Source: Pseudomonas veronii
Lineage (GTDB): Bacteria; Pseudomonadota; Gammaproteobacteria; Pseudomonadales; Pseudomonadaceae
Length of the DNA: 64,000 nucleotides
Direction of reading: 5' to 3'
Assembly (NCBI RefSeq): GCF_001439695.1
Contig: NZ_JYLL01000035.1
Location: 1-64,000, forward strand
Below are positions 37,772-48,227 of this stretch, piece after piece (position 1 is the first letter of the stretch; every line of letters begins with the position of its first letter). A model generated the notes under the pieces. That model ran no database searches. It saw only the letters and a list, made by a program, of their open reading frames with translations, and was not told where the DNA came from. The position numbers and the translations under genes were made by a program.

Positions 37772-38302
37772 CTATTTCCCCTCCAGTTTGACAAGTCGAA
37801 AGAGAAGCCCCGTATACCGAGCCATATTGTCAACACTAGCAGTTGCGAGTTGGGCTATCTCCTCGGTTAACAACACATTGAAATTTTCCACACCGACAAC
37901 TACCGTCACGCTCTCCGCCGGCAACGGCGAAACATCCAACGTGAACTTCTGCAGCACCCGAGCCGCCGCCGCTTTATACGTCAGCAACTTCCCAGCTACC
38001 GAATACACCGCCAACAACGTCCCACTGGCGAGGTAAAAACCGAACTCACCAATCTCATACTCGCCATCGCCATCGAACAGCGCGGCCATCCTGAGTTGGC
38101 GCTCGCCCAAGTCCTCGTAATCCACAATCGCCACCCGCTGGCGCTCGTCACGCAAGGCCACTTCCGTGCCGTCTGGGTTGTAGCGGCCGGTGCCGGCGCC
38201 GATGTGGGTGATTTCGCCTTTCAAGCCCTGGTTCTTTGCCTGCAGCACTTCATCCAAACCCTTGGAGGTGAAGCGCACCAGGCGCGTAATGTCATCTGTC
38301 AT
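37772..38302 (-). CDS. Tail fibre N-terminal protein (collar-fibre, DUF3751-like)
   Basis: A 176-residue protein matching the baseplate-attachment part of P2 gpH-type fibres (FTSKGLDEVLQAKNQGLKGE; ITHIGAGTGRYNPDGTEVAL). Full fibres are longer; here the frame stops at 37772 and a separate gene follows after 119 bases, so the fibre seems built from two polypeptides or has lost its original tip. It overlaps the gpI stop region by four bases. Confidence 0.8.
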   Translation of the reverse strand: MTDDITRLVRFTSKGLDEVLQAKNQGLKGEITHIGAGTGRYNPDGTEVALRDERQRVAIVDYEDLGERQLRMAALFDGDGEYEIGEFGFYLASGTLLAVYSVAGKLLTYKAAAARVLQKFTLDVSPLPAESVTVVVGVENFNVLLTEEIAQLATASVDNMARYTGLLFRLVKLEGK

Positions 38303-38937
38303 GGCTGCGCCCTGAGGTCGTAGTCGTTAATGGTGTAGTGCCGGGCAATGCCAGCACTGTTAAGTCGAGCGCCCAAGGCAAGTTCGGGTAACGCGCCTTG
38401 CAGGCTTAACTCGCTGTCGTTAAACGGGGCGTGGACAATCGCGGTCAGGCCAAGGCGTGCTTGTGTCTGGTGAACCACGGTAATCGTCGCCTGGTCGCGC
38501 TCGCTCTTCGCGGCGTTGATACGGCGGATCAATCGGTTATGGTCACCGCTGGACCAACTGCGCCCGATGATCGCCTGCACATCGAAGGTGTAAGGCACGC
38601 CCTGCGGCCGCTGTTGATACCAGGCGCTGATGTTGGGGCTGAAACCCAGCGACTCCACCGCATAACTCAAAGCCTTGGGCGTGCCGGCCTGGCGCTGGAT
38701 CTGCCAGGACAAGCCCACGGTGAGGCGCTTTTCCGTTTCGCTGGCATCCGCGTCCCATTCGCTGACGCCTCGGTCGGCGGCCAGGTAAGGAAGGAATTCG
38801 GAGGGTGTTTGCAGCGGGTTCATCAAGGCCGGAAACGGCGGCATGATCCGCTCGAGCAACCTGCCAAACCCCAGGTCCAACGCTTTTTCCAGCGGTGAGC
38901 TATTGGCGGGCAACAGACTCGGTTTGGGCTCACTCAT
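38299..38937 (-). CDS. Baseplate/tail protein I (gpI)
   Basis: A 212-residue P2 gpI homologue (SSPLEKALDLGFGRLLERIM; TPSEFLPYLAADRGVSEWDA; AGTPKALSYAVESLGF). It is part of the outer baseplate wedge where the fibres attach. Both ends overlap their neighbours by four bases, indicating coupled translation. Confidence 0.9.
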   Translation of the reverse strand: MSEPKPSLLPANSSPLEKALDLGFGRLLERIMPPFPALMNPLQTPSEFLPYLAADRGVSEWDADASETEKRLTVGLSWQIQRQAGTPKALSYAVESLGFSPNISAWYQQRPQGVPYTFDVQAIIGRSWSSGDHNRLIRRINAAKSERDQATITVVHQTQARLGLTAIVHAPFNDSELSLQGALPELALGARLNSAGIARHYTINDYDLRAQP

Positions 38938-39929
38938 AGCGTGCGTACCTCCACCTCGACACCCGTGCAATACGGCGCCTGGAACGCCGAGCAGACAATC
39001 GGTGCCAGCGGTTCGAGGATTTGCAGCTGCGCCGCTCCGGCGCTGTGGATGGCGTAGTCGATCCAGCTCGGGTCGACGCGCCCTTCCAGGCGGTGACAGG
39101 ATTCGGCGTAGGTTTGCAGCAAGCGTTGCGCGGCCACTTGGGTCAGGCCCGAGTCCGGGCCGGCGTTGATCTTGGCCACCACGCGAATCTTGTAGCGTTG
39201 GATCTGCGCACTTTGGACAGTGACGAGATCAGTTTCCGGCCGTACATCGGGGCGTGCGAAATGTCTGCGCACGCCGTCAAGCAAATCGGCGGAAGCGGTT
39301 CCATCGCCGTCCCTGGACAGCACCGTCACCATCACCTCACCGGGGGCGGTGCGTCGGCCGCTGCCATCCTTGACCTGAGCCGCATAACCATCCGGGTCGA
39401 AGGTGTAGGTGACCGTGACCACACCCGGTGTCGCGCTTTTTACATTGACCGCAGGTCGTTCGCCGAGGGTGAACACCTCGCGGCGATACTGCATGCGAGA
39501 ACCCGCCGCCGGCGCGTGGGGCGCCAAGTAATAGCGCAAGCGTGCGTCGTCGTCGCTTTCCAATGTCGGCGGCACCGGCGGGAAGGCCGCCGGGTCGCCG
39601 GGGTCCAGCACCTGGCGCTCCAGGCCCATATCGGCCAGGCGCGCGTCGAGGTTACTGCCGGTGGCCCACCACGCCAGCATCTGCTTGATGCGTGCGTTGT
39701 ACTGGCGTTCGTGGGTTTGCAGACGCACGCAAAACGCTTCCAGGGCCAGGCTCAGCAGTTCGCTTTCGTTATCGAGGCTGACCTTGAGTTTGGCGGCACT
39801 TTGTGGCGCGCGGGCGGCGACGTAGTCGATGACGAACGCCTTGAATTGCGCCAGCAACAGCTCGAACGCGTCGACGGCAATGATAGCCGGCTCCGCCAGT
39901 TGGTTCTGGCCAGGGATCAGCATGCTCAT
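38934..39929 (-). CDS. Baseplate protein J (gpJ)
   Basis: A 331-residue P2 gpJ/gp6-like baseplate wedge protein (MLAWWATGSNLDARLADMGL; VTYTFDPDGYAAQVKDGSGR). The start at 39929 (MSMLIPGQNQLAEPAI) is chosen because it overlaps the gp25-like gene by four bases; the longer frame from 39965 is less likely. Confidence 0.9.
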   Translation of the reverse strand: MSMLIPGQNQLAEPAIIAVDAFELLLAQFKAFVIDYVAARAPQSAAKLKVSLDNESELLSLALEAFCVRLQTHERQYNARIKQMLAWWATGSNLDARLADMGLERQVLDPGDPAAFPPVPPTLESDDDARLRYYLAPHAPAAGSRMQYRREVFTLGERPAVNVKSATPGVVTVTYTFDPDGYAAQVKDGSGRRTAPGEVMVTVLSRDGDGTASADLLDGVRRHFARPDVRPETDLVTVQSAQIQRYKIRVVAKINAGPDSGLTQVAAQRLLQTYAESCHRLEGRVDPSWIDYAIHSAGAAQLQILEPLAPIVCSAFQAPYCTGVEVEVRTL

Positions 39930-40258
39930 GTCATGACCTCGAAGGATTGTTGGCGGTTTTTCCACGTGCCGGCAAACCGCAGCAACAGACCGGCGCCCTG
40001 GCGACTGGCGACGATGACCTGGGGTTGAAAGTCGGCGATGCCGTTCTCGACGTTGTAGAACGCTTTGGCGGCGTGGCTTTGGGCGAGGATCAAGAGGTCG
40101 TCGCCGAGGTTCTGCCCGAGCAGTTGGGGGATCAGCGAGCCGTACAACGGGCGCTTCTGGCGAGTGCCCACGGGGGTGGTCAGCGCTCGGGTGGCACGCT
40201 GTACGAATTGCAGCCAGTCATCGACCGCTGCCCCGGTATTCCTATCGATTCCGATCAT
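39926..40258 (-). CDS. Baseplate wedge protein W (gp25/lysozyme-like)
   Basis: A 110-residue P2 gpW/T4 gp25 homologue (MIGIDRNTGAAVDDWLQFVQ; LTTPVGTRQKRPLYGS). It has the conserved GTR..RP core of contractile baseplates. It follows the spike gene after nine bases. Confidence 0.9.
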   Translation of the reverse strand: MIGIDRNTGAAVDDWLQFVQRATRALTTPVGTRQKRPLYGSLIPQLLGQNLGDDLLILAQSHAAKAFYNVENGIADFQPQVIVASRQGAGLLLRFAGTWKNRQQSFEVMT

Positions 40259-40267
40259 GGCAAATCC

Positions 40268-40879
40268 TTATGCGGTGCTGATCACGCGGCCTTGGTGATC
40301 CACCAGCGGGCCGCTCAAATGCACGCCGCCGGCATCCAGCAGCACACCGACGGCGCCGAGTTGCAAGGTGATGTGCTTGGCGCTCATCTGCAGCGTGGCG
40401 GCCCCGACCTTCGCCTCGATCTGTTCGCGGGAACCGCTGAACACGGTGGGCCCGTTGGTCCAGTTGAATGTGTGGCTGGCGTCGTCATAGTCACTTTGCG
40501 TTCCGTCCTGGTGGCGGCGCCGGGTCAACGATGCAACGCTGGAGACCGCCGGAAACAGGCTACTGTTGAGGCCGAAAAGCGCTACCGACTGCGCAGCGCC
40601 TTCCCCACCGCCATAGTTGAGCAACAAACATTGCTCGCCCACTGACGGGATGCGCGTTTCGGTCTGCGCCCCCGCGCTGGGGTTGAAAAAACCAATCGCC
40701 GGGGTCAGCAAGTCGCCGTGGCTGACGATGCAGGTATTGCTGGCGGCGTCGACCTGCTGGCATATGCCGATCCGACAAAAGCTTTCAGCGCGTCGGTACA
40801 GGTCTTCGAGCTGGGCCTCCATTTCCGCCAGGCGCTCGACGATCGGTCCCAGTTGCATGCGTAACAAAGCATCGAACAT
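40268..40879 (-). CDS. Baseplate spike protein V (gpV)
   Basis: A 203-residue P2 gpV homologue. It has an N-terminal helix and OB-fold (CRIGICQQVDAASNTCIVSH; RIPSVGEQCLLLNYGGGEGA), then a beta-helical tail (SREQIEAKVGAATLQMSAKH). It forms the trimeric membrane-piercing tip. Confidence 0.9.
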   Translation of the reverse strand: MFDALLRMQLGPIVERLAEMEAQLEDLYRRAESFCRIGICQQVDAASNTCIVSHGDLLTPAIGFFNPSAGAQTETRIPSVGEQCLLLNYGGGEGAAQSVALFGLNSSLFPAVSSVASLTRRRHQDGTQSDYDDASHTFNWTNGPTVFSGSREQIEAKVGAATLQMSAKHITLQLGAVGVLLDAGGVHLSGPLVDHQGRVISTA

Positions 40880-40882
40880 GGA

Positions 40883-41398
40883 CTACTCCTGCAAAGGTCG
40901 GTATTGGTCAGGATCGTCGATATTCGAGACTTCCCACGTGCAGGCAAACAGCGGTTTTCCGGTGGGATCTTCGAGTATCGGCGAGCCGAGGTAGATGTTT
41001 TGGGTGAAGGACACTGTCCAACTGTCGTAGTCGGTTTCGGCACTGCCCTGTAGGGTCGGCGCCGCGACGATGGCGCTTGGCAGGTCACACTGGTCCGACG
41101 GCAGGCCCCAGCGATTATCGAGGGCCAAATCCATCAATTGACTGGCCAGGTCGCAGGCGTCGTAAGGCGCCGAACCACTGGCAACCCTGGCCATGAGTGA
41201 CACCGACAATGCATGGGCCTTACGTCCTTCAAGGGATCGAACGCCGGGGCCGTTGCGTTCCACGGTAATCAGCACGCCGGTTTTATCCCCGGTGCCCTGG
41301 AAGTCCTGGTGGTTGCCCACACGCAATTGTGGGAAGGCGCCCTTGAGCGCTTCGCCAATTGCGATGGGCAGTTGGGAAGGTTTTTCGATAGATGTCAT
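40883..41398 (-). CDS. Tailocin protein of unknown function (tail-completion-like)
   Basis: A 171-residue protein (MTSIEKPSQLPIAIGEALKG... ending with a WTVSFTQNIYLGSPILEDPT region) between the holin and spike genes. The beta-rich composition and position suggest a tail-completion or connector-type structural protein, but no family was confidently recognised. The start at 41398 is used; the extension to 41479 overlaps the holin gene. Confidence 0.7.
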   Translation of the reverse strand: MTSIEKPSQLPIAIGEALKGAFPQLRVGNHQDFQGTGDKTGVLITVERNGPGVRSLEGRKAHALSVSLMARVASGSAPYDACDLASQLMDLALDNRWGLPSDQCDLPSAIVAAPTLQGSAETDYDSWTVSFTQNIYLGSPILEDPTGKPLFACTWEVSNIDDPDQYRPLQE

Positions 41399-41418
41399 CA
41401 GTCGCGTCCTTGCAGCGG

Positions 41419-41763
41419 TTACTGCTGATCCGGGCGGGAGGGCGGGGCCTCGTCGACGCCAATGCGCTTGGCCGCCCAACGTTCATAAAGGCCAATGGCG
41501 ACGTCTGCACCGGCCATCGCTGTCAGGCAGCCGAGGGCGCCGGCGGTCCAGATCGACATGCCGGCGGCGTACAACAGCATCAACGCCGAGACCCCGCAGA
41601 CCATGCACGCCCCGGACCGCAACGCGAGGCGCCGGATCAGCGACCAACCACGGGCGCCCTCCTTGTCGGCGCGCCACATTTCGCCAGAAACTCCGCCGAT
41701 CAGCGCCAGTACGATCACCAGCCAGATAGGCATTTCCGCTAACGCTTGCTGCTCGTTTGTCAT
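41419..41763 (-). CDS. Tailocin holin
   Basis: A 114-residue protein with three hydrophobic segments (about 11-28, 50-71, 72-95) and charged ends. It is the first gene of the tailocin structural operon, the usual holin position in the mutS-cinA type locus. It should form inner-membrane holes that release the GH19 endolysin. Start at 41763 (MTNEQQALAEMPIW). Confidence 0.82.
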   Translation of the reverse strand: MTNEQQALAEMPIWLVIVLALIGGVSGEMWRADKEGARGWSLIRRLALRSGACMVCGVSALMLLYAAGMSIWTAGALGCLTAMAGADVAIGLYERWAAKRIGVDEAPPSRPDQQ

Positions 41764-41837
41764 GTCACGCCTCCTGGCTGAGCAATGCCGGCAAAATGCC
41801 GGCGTTTGGGTAAATCCATTTATAGGTAGGCATTCCA

Positions 41838-41861
41838 AAAAGCCCGGTTGCCCGGGCTTTT
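41838..41861 (-). terminator. Intrinsic terminator in the tailocin leader
   Basis: A perfect stem AAAAGCCCGG/CCGGGCTTTT. On the minus strand it is followed by a T run, pointing toward the holin gene 75 bases away. Confidence 0.75.
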
Positions 41862-41876
41862 CAGTAATGCGGTCCT

Positions 41877-41990
41877 GTGCCCAGCCTCACCCATACGATC
41901 CTCTTGTGAGGAGTGGCTGTTGTTGAGCGGCAACGCCGCATGGCGACAAAAGACGCCTTCAAAAGGAACAGTATGGGTGAGGCTGGGTAC
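41877..41990. repeat. Long inverted repeat in the tailocin leader
   Basis: Arms at 41877-41896 and 41971-41990 match at 19 of 20 positions when one is reversed and complemented (core CCAGCCTCACCCATAC), with a 74-base loop. It is transcribed ahead of the holin gene and just before the terminator at 41838-41861. Confidence 0.85.
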
Positions 41991-42317
41991 TCGATCTTTC
42001 GGCGCTACTGGCGCGGTACGGATCTTTCCTCAATGTTTTTCCGACCACGATCCCTGTCTGCCGGATAACTGCTTCTGGTGCTTTACGCTGCACACCCGGG
42101 TCAGTTGCCAACCCTCTGAACCGTCAAGGCCGGTTCATCGCTGCCTGTTCTTGTAAAACGGTGAAACTAAAGAGCGTCGGCATCCTTGCCGGTGTTACCT
42201 GGCATCCCTGCCATCGCTTCGATGGCGTCCGTGCCGATGTTGCGTGCCTTCCTTGTCGTTCCTGGCAGCATCCTTGCCGCCTCCACCGAGCCTTGTTGGC
42301 CGGCTTGAGACAAAGAA
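41991..42317. other. Untranslated tailocin leader
   Basis: About 330 bases between the inverted repeat and the operator cluster. Short frames on both strands look random and lack ribosome sites. Nothing else was recognised; in the minus direction it would be the first part of a long leader RNA. Confidence 0.5.
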
Positions 42318-42387
42318 TATGCATGTATGCATATACAGTCAATGCACAAATGCATTTATTTTTACCAAACAAATGCACTGATGCATT
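42318..42387. promoter_or_regulatory. Three TGCA-N4-TGCA operators in the tailocin promoter region
   Basis: Sites at 42318-42333 (TATGCATGTATGCATA), 42341-42356 (AATGCACAAATGCATT) and 42372-42387 (AATGCACTGATGCATT) are near-perfect dyads with four-base spacers. A related site lies before the repressor gene at 43244-43259. Likely binding sites for the S24 repressor. Confidence 0.78.
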
Positions 42388-42434
42388 GTAAGCCTTACTG
42401 GCAAAGGGTTTGATGCCTTTCTACAGACGAAAAA

Positions 42435-42456
42435 AAGCCCGCTGATTGGCGGGCTT
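42435..42456 (-). terminator. Terminator of the tailocin repressor gene
   Basis: Stem AAGCCCGC/GCGGGCTT, followed on the minus strand by a run of seven Ts; 18 bases past the repressor stop. Confidence 0.88.
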
Positions 42457-42473
42457 CGTCTTACGCAAAAAGG

Positions 42474-43208
42474 TTAACGGGCGTACATGCCCCACCAGAA
42501 GACATGACCGAGGATGCTGATCTGTTCATCCTGGATGTCCTGGAAGCTGTAGTCTTCGTCCGGGTGCTCATCGCGGTTGAAACTGCGCAGGCGAATCCCG
42601 GAAGGCAGGCGATAGAGCTGTTTGACCCGCAACTGACCATTGTGATTGATGGCGTACAAGTCGCCATCGACGATGTCGCCAATCGCACTCTTGCCCGCAT
42701 TCACCCCCACCGTCGCGCCATCACGCAGCACCGGCAACATGCTGTTGCCGCGCACCGTCACACACTTGGCCTGGTCGAACTGCACACCGTTATGCCGCAG
42801 GCTGCGCTTGCCGAACCGCAGGCTGGCCTTCTCACTTTCCTCGATGACGAATCTTCCTGATCCAGCAGCCAATTCAACCTCACGCAGAAAGGGGATCGAC
42901 ACCTCGTCGTCATTCACGGGGGTGTCGTCATCCCACAGGCTTATGTCCTTGAGTTCCGAATGCATCGGGTCGCGCCCTTCATCCCGCGAAACGCCCACCG
43001 CCGCGCGCCCGCGCAGTTGGTCGGTGCTGACGCGGAAGTACTCGGCAATGCGCGAAATATGCTTGTCCGAGGGGTCAACGATCTTGCCGCTGAGGATCCG
43101 GGACAGCGTGGATTGAGGCACGCCGGTACGCCGGTGAAGCTCCGTGGGGGAGATCCGGTCGCGGTCCAGCAATTCTCTTAAGACGATAGAAACGTTGCGT
43201 TTTTGCAT
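42474..43208 (-). CDS. PrtR/CI-like S24-family tailocin repressor
   Basis: A 244-residue repressor with an N-terminal XRE-type helix-turn-helix (LHRRTGVPQSTLSRILSGK) and a C-terminal LexA/CI autoprotease domain. The likely cleavage site is the Ala-Gly bond in ELAAGSGRF (about residue 116), the nucleophile Ser is in RGNSMLPVL and the Lys is in QLRVKQLYR. Activated RecA should trigger self-cleavage and release the tailocin promoter. No PrtN-type activator gene is visible beside it, so direct repression is the simplest model. The start at 43208 is preferred over 43244, which overlaps an operator. Confidence 0.88.
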   Translation of the reverse strand: MQKRNVSIVLRELLDRDRISPTELHRRTGVPQSTLSRILSGKIVDPSDKHISRIAEYFRVSTDQLRGRAAVGVSRDEGRDPMHSELKDISLWDDDTPVNDDEVSIPFLREVELAAGSGRFVIEESEKASLRFGKRSLRHNGVQFDQAKCVTVRGNSMLPVLRDGATVGVNAGKSAIGDIVDGDLYAINHNGQLRVKQLYRLPSGIRLRSFNRDEHPDEDYSFQDIQDEQISILGHVFWWGMYAR

Positions 43209-43243
43209 AAAGCGGATAGTGACGACAGATTTGAAGCTTGGCA

Positions 43244-43259
43244 AATGCTAATTTGCATT
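43244..43259. promoter_or_regulatory. Operator-like dyad before the repressor gene
   Basis: AATGCTAATTTGCATT has the same half-sites and four-base spacing as the three leader operators, 36 bases upstream of the repressor ATG. Two more TGCA cores follow at 43265 and 43276. Suggests autoregulation. Confidence 0.7.
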
Positions 43260-43405
43260 GACCATGCATTTTTTATGCACTTACCGTGTCTTTTGAGCAG
43301 GCCTGCGAAGGGTCGACCTCGCGTGTTAACCTTGCCGCCATCGCAAAATCAGCCGGGCCAAGTGCCCCCTTTGCCACTCCTTTTAACGAATTCGCTAATT
43401 ATCTG

Positions 43406-45997
<2,592 letters not shown>

Positions 45998-46139
45998 CGC
46001 AGACGCTTGCAAGCTGATATTATCTCGCGCGGTTTGGGATGCTGCGGGCTTTTAGCCTGGCTCGCAGATTATCGCTCTCAAACCTCGCGGGCCCCACCAT
46101 AAGGGGTTTCGCTGCCGCCGCCTGAGGAGAAAATTAGAA

Positions 46140-46463
46140 ATGACCTTCGTCGTCACCGACAACTGCATCAAGTGCAAATACACCGACTGCGTAGAAGTCT
46201 GTCCGGTGGACTGCTTCTACGAAGGCCCGAATTTCCTGGTGATCCACCCGGATGAGTGCATTGACTGCGCCCTGTGTGAACCTGAATGCCCGGCCGTCGC
46301 TATTTTCTCCGAGGACGAGGTCCCGGAAGATATGCAGGAATTTATCCAGTTGAACGTCGAACTGGCGGAAATCTGGCCGAACATCACGGAGAAGAAAGAG
46401 TCGCTGCCGGATGCGGAAGAGTGGGATGGCGTAAAAGGCAAGATCAAGGATCTCGAGCGCTGA
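46140..46463 (+). CDS. fdxA: Ferredoxin FdxA (7Fe type)
   Basis: A 107-residue ferredoxin of the Azotobacter FdI type. The N-terminal cysteines [17 protein letters not shown] and [13 protein letters not shown] bind one [3Fe-4S] and one [4Fe-4S] cluster. It is an electron carrier in the cytoplasm. The mutS-fdxA order and the following rsmZ are conserved in Pseudomonas. Confidence 0.95.
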   Translation: MTFVVTDNCIKCKYTDCVEVCPVDCFYEGPNFLVIHPDECIDCALCEPECPAVAIFSEDEVPEDMQEFIQLNVELAEIWPNITEKKESLPDAEEWDGVKGKIKDLER

Positions 46464-46480
46464 CAGCGCCGCAGCCCAAC

Positions 46481-46507
46481 AAAAAAGGCCCCTTGCGGGC
46501 CTTTTTT
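46481..46507 (+). terminator. Terminator of fdxA
   Basis: AAAAAAGGCCCC...GGGCCTTTTTT hairpin, 17 bases past the stop. Confidence 0.9.
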
Positions 46508-46543
46508 GCGTTCAGGGGCAGGCATTTCACTTTTCTGCAGGCG

Positions 46544-46678
46544 AAAAAAGGGGCGGTATGACCCGCCCACATTTTTTCCCTAGTCCCTGTATTCCTTTTT
46601 CATCATCCTGATGAATCGCATCCTGCGACGTTCCTTCAAACCATCGTTCCTTGATGGCTGTGTCAATCCGTGGACACA
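46544..46678 (-). ncRNA. rsmZ: Small regulatory RNA RsmZ
   Basis: Read on the minus strand, this is a 135-base RNA with about seven GGA motifs (e.g. CACGGATTG, CAAGGAACG, GCAGGATGCG, TCAGGATGATG), many in predicted loops, ending in a GGGCGGG...CCGCCCC hairpin and T run at 46544-46570. It strongly resembles P. fluorescens rsmZ and has the same position behind fdxA. It sequesters RsmA/RsmE proteins and so relieves translational repression of secondary metabolism genes. A TACTAT -10 box lies at 46685-46690, and the GacA box is about 170 bases upstream. Confidence 0.93.
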
Positions 46679-46848
46679 GGACTGATAGTAACCAGTTCCC
46701 AGGGAAGTACAACGCAACCCAACCCGCCGCCTGCCGAGCTTTCGCTCTCGCGAGCCAATAAATAATTGTTATATTTCAATTGATTAGAAATATGGCCAGA
46801 CAATTCGCGACGTCCAGGAACGCAAAAAAAACCAAACACTTACGCGAG

Positions 46849-46866
46849 AGTAAGCAAATGCTTACA
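46849..46866 (-). promoter_or_regulatory. GacA-binding upstream activating site of rsmZ
   Basis: On the minus strand TGTAAGCATTTGCTTACT matches the TGTAAG-N6-CTTACA GacA box at 11 of 12 fixed positions. Its distance to the rsmZ start is as known for this gene. Confidence 0.88.
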
Positions 46867-46922
46867 CGAGCAACTGCGTAAGAGCCTGACAAGCGATACC
46901 TGGCCGTTCGGCGGACAAGAAA

Positions 46923-46945
46923 AAGCCCCGACAATAGCGGGGCTT
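46923..46945 (-). terminator. Terminator of apbC/mrp
   Basis: Stem AAGCCCCG/CGGGGCTT with a T run on the minus strand, 17 bases past the apbC stop. Confidence 0.9.
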
Positions 46946-46961
46946 GTTTCCTACGAATGAC

Positions 46962-48056
46962 TCAGTCGTCGCTGACTGTAATCGTCGGCATGGCCGGTGA
47001 AGCCGCTTCTTGCAGGACAATCCGCGCGCCCACGTGACGCGCCAGTTCCTGATAAACCATGGCGATCTGGCCATCAGGCTCGGCCGCCACTGTCGGTTTG
47101 CCACCATCGGCCTGTTCGCGAATCACCATCGCCAGCGGCAGCGAGGCCAGCAGTTCGACGCCGTACTGGGTCGCCAACTTCTCGCCGCCCCCCTCACCGA
47201 ACAGGTGCTCGGCATGGCCACAGTTGGAGCAGATGTGAACCGCCATGTTTTCCACGACGCCCAGCACCGGGATGTTGACCTTGCGGAACATTTCCACGCC
47301 TTTCTTCGCGTCCAGCAACGCCAGGTCCTGCGGCGTGGTCACGATCACCGCACCGGCCACCGGGACTTTTTGCGCCAGGGTCAGCTGGATGTCACCGGTG
47401 CCTGGCGGCATGTCGATCACCAGGTAGTCCAAATCGCCCCAGGCGGTCTGGGTCACCAGTTGCAGCAAAGCGCCGGAAACCATCGGCCCGCGCCACACCA
47501 TCGGCGTGTTGTCGTCGGTCAGGAACGCCATGGACATCACTTCCACACCCAGCGACTCGATGGGCACGAACCACTTCTGGTCCTTGATTTTCGGGCGGGT
47601 GCCCTCGGCAATGCCGAACATCACGCCCTGGCTCGGGCCGTAGATATCCGCGTCGAGAATCCCCACGCGGGCGCCTTCGCGCGCCAGCGCCAGCGCCAGG
47701 TTGGCCGCCGTGGTGGATTTGCCCACGCCGCCCTTGCCGGAGGCCACGGCCACCACATTCTTCACATTGGCCAGGCCGGGGATCTGCGCCTGGGCCTTGT
47801 GCGGCGCGATCACACACTGAATGTCGACCTTGGCGGAACGCACGCCGTCGAGGCCTTCGATGGCCATTTGCAGCATCTGCGCCCAGCCGCTCTTGAACAG
47901 ACCGGCGGCATAGCCCAGTTCCATCCGGACCGACACCTGGTCGCCCTGGATCTCGATGGCGCGGACACAACCGGCACTGACCGGATCCTGGTTCAAATAG
48001 GGGTCGGTGTACTGGCGAAGAACGGCTTCCACCGCTGCGCGATTAACGGCGCTCAT
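46962..48056 (-). CDS. apbC: Iron-sulfur cluster carrier protein ApbC (Mrp/NBP35 family)
   Basis: A 364-residue P-loop ATPase that carries and delivers [4Fe-4S] clusters. It has an N-terminal DUF59/MIP18-like domain (about 1-90), the deviant Walker A ASGKGGVGKSTTAANLA, and a C-terminal CSNCG motif for cluster binding at the dimer interface. It is divergent from metG. Also called mrp. Confidence 0.94.
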   Translation of the reverse strand: MSAVNRAAVEAVLRQYTDPYLNQDPVSAGCVRAIEIQGDQVSVRMELGYAAGLFKSGWAQMLQMAIEGLDGVRSAKVDIQCVIAPHKAQAQIPGLANVKNVVAVASGKGGVGKSTTAANLALALAREGARVGILDADIYGPSQGVMFGIAEGTRPKIKDQKWFVPIESLGVEVMSMAFLTDDNTPMVWRGPMVSGALLQLVTQTAWGDLDYLVIDMPPGTGDIQLTLAQKVPVAGAVIVTTPQDLALLDAKKGVEMFRKVNIPVLGVVENMAVHICSNCGHAEHLFGEGGGEKLATQYGVELLASLPLAMVIREQADGGKPTVAAEPDGQIAMVYQELARHVGARIVLQEAASPAMPTITVSDD

Positions 48057-48227
48057 GGGCTACTCCCGAAAAAGACTGACTGAAACAGGCGGCTATCCTA
48101 ACCGTTCCAGCGGCTTAACGGCATGCTTTCGCAGGTTGGGAAGATGCTGAAACAGCGCCACGGGGTGAAATATATTTGCCGGCGCTTTATAGTGGCCGAC
48201 CTCCGTTTCATCGAGTAGCCGAGCCCC

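Noticed and set aside
42124-42391. Small frames on both strands in the tailocin leader
   Set aside because: They overlap the operator dyads, lack ribosome sites and do not resemble PrtN or any known regulator.
30103-43208. Tail locus considered as a complete prophage
   Set aside because: No integrase, terminase, portal, capsid or replication genes; only tail, lysis and repressor genes are present.
46464-46961. Search for rpoS next to rsmZ
   Set aside because: No sigma-factor coding sequence is present; the gap holds only the fdxA terminator, rsmZ, its control site and the apbC terminator.
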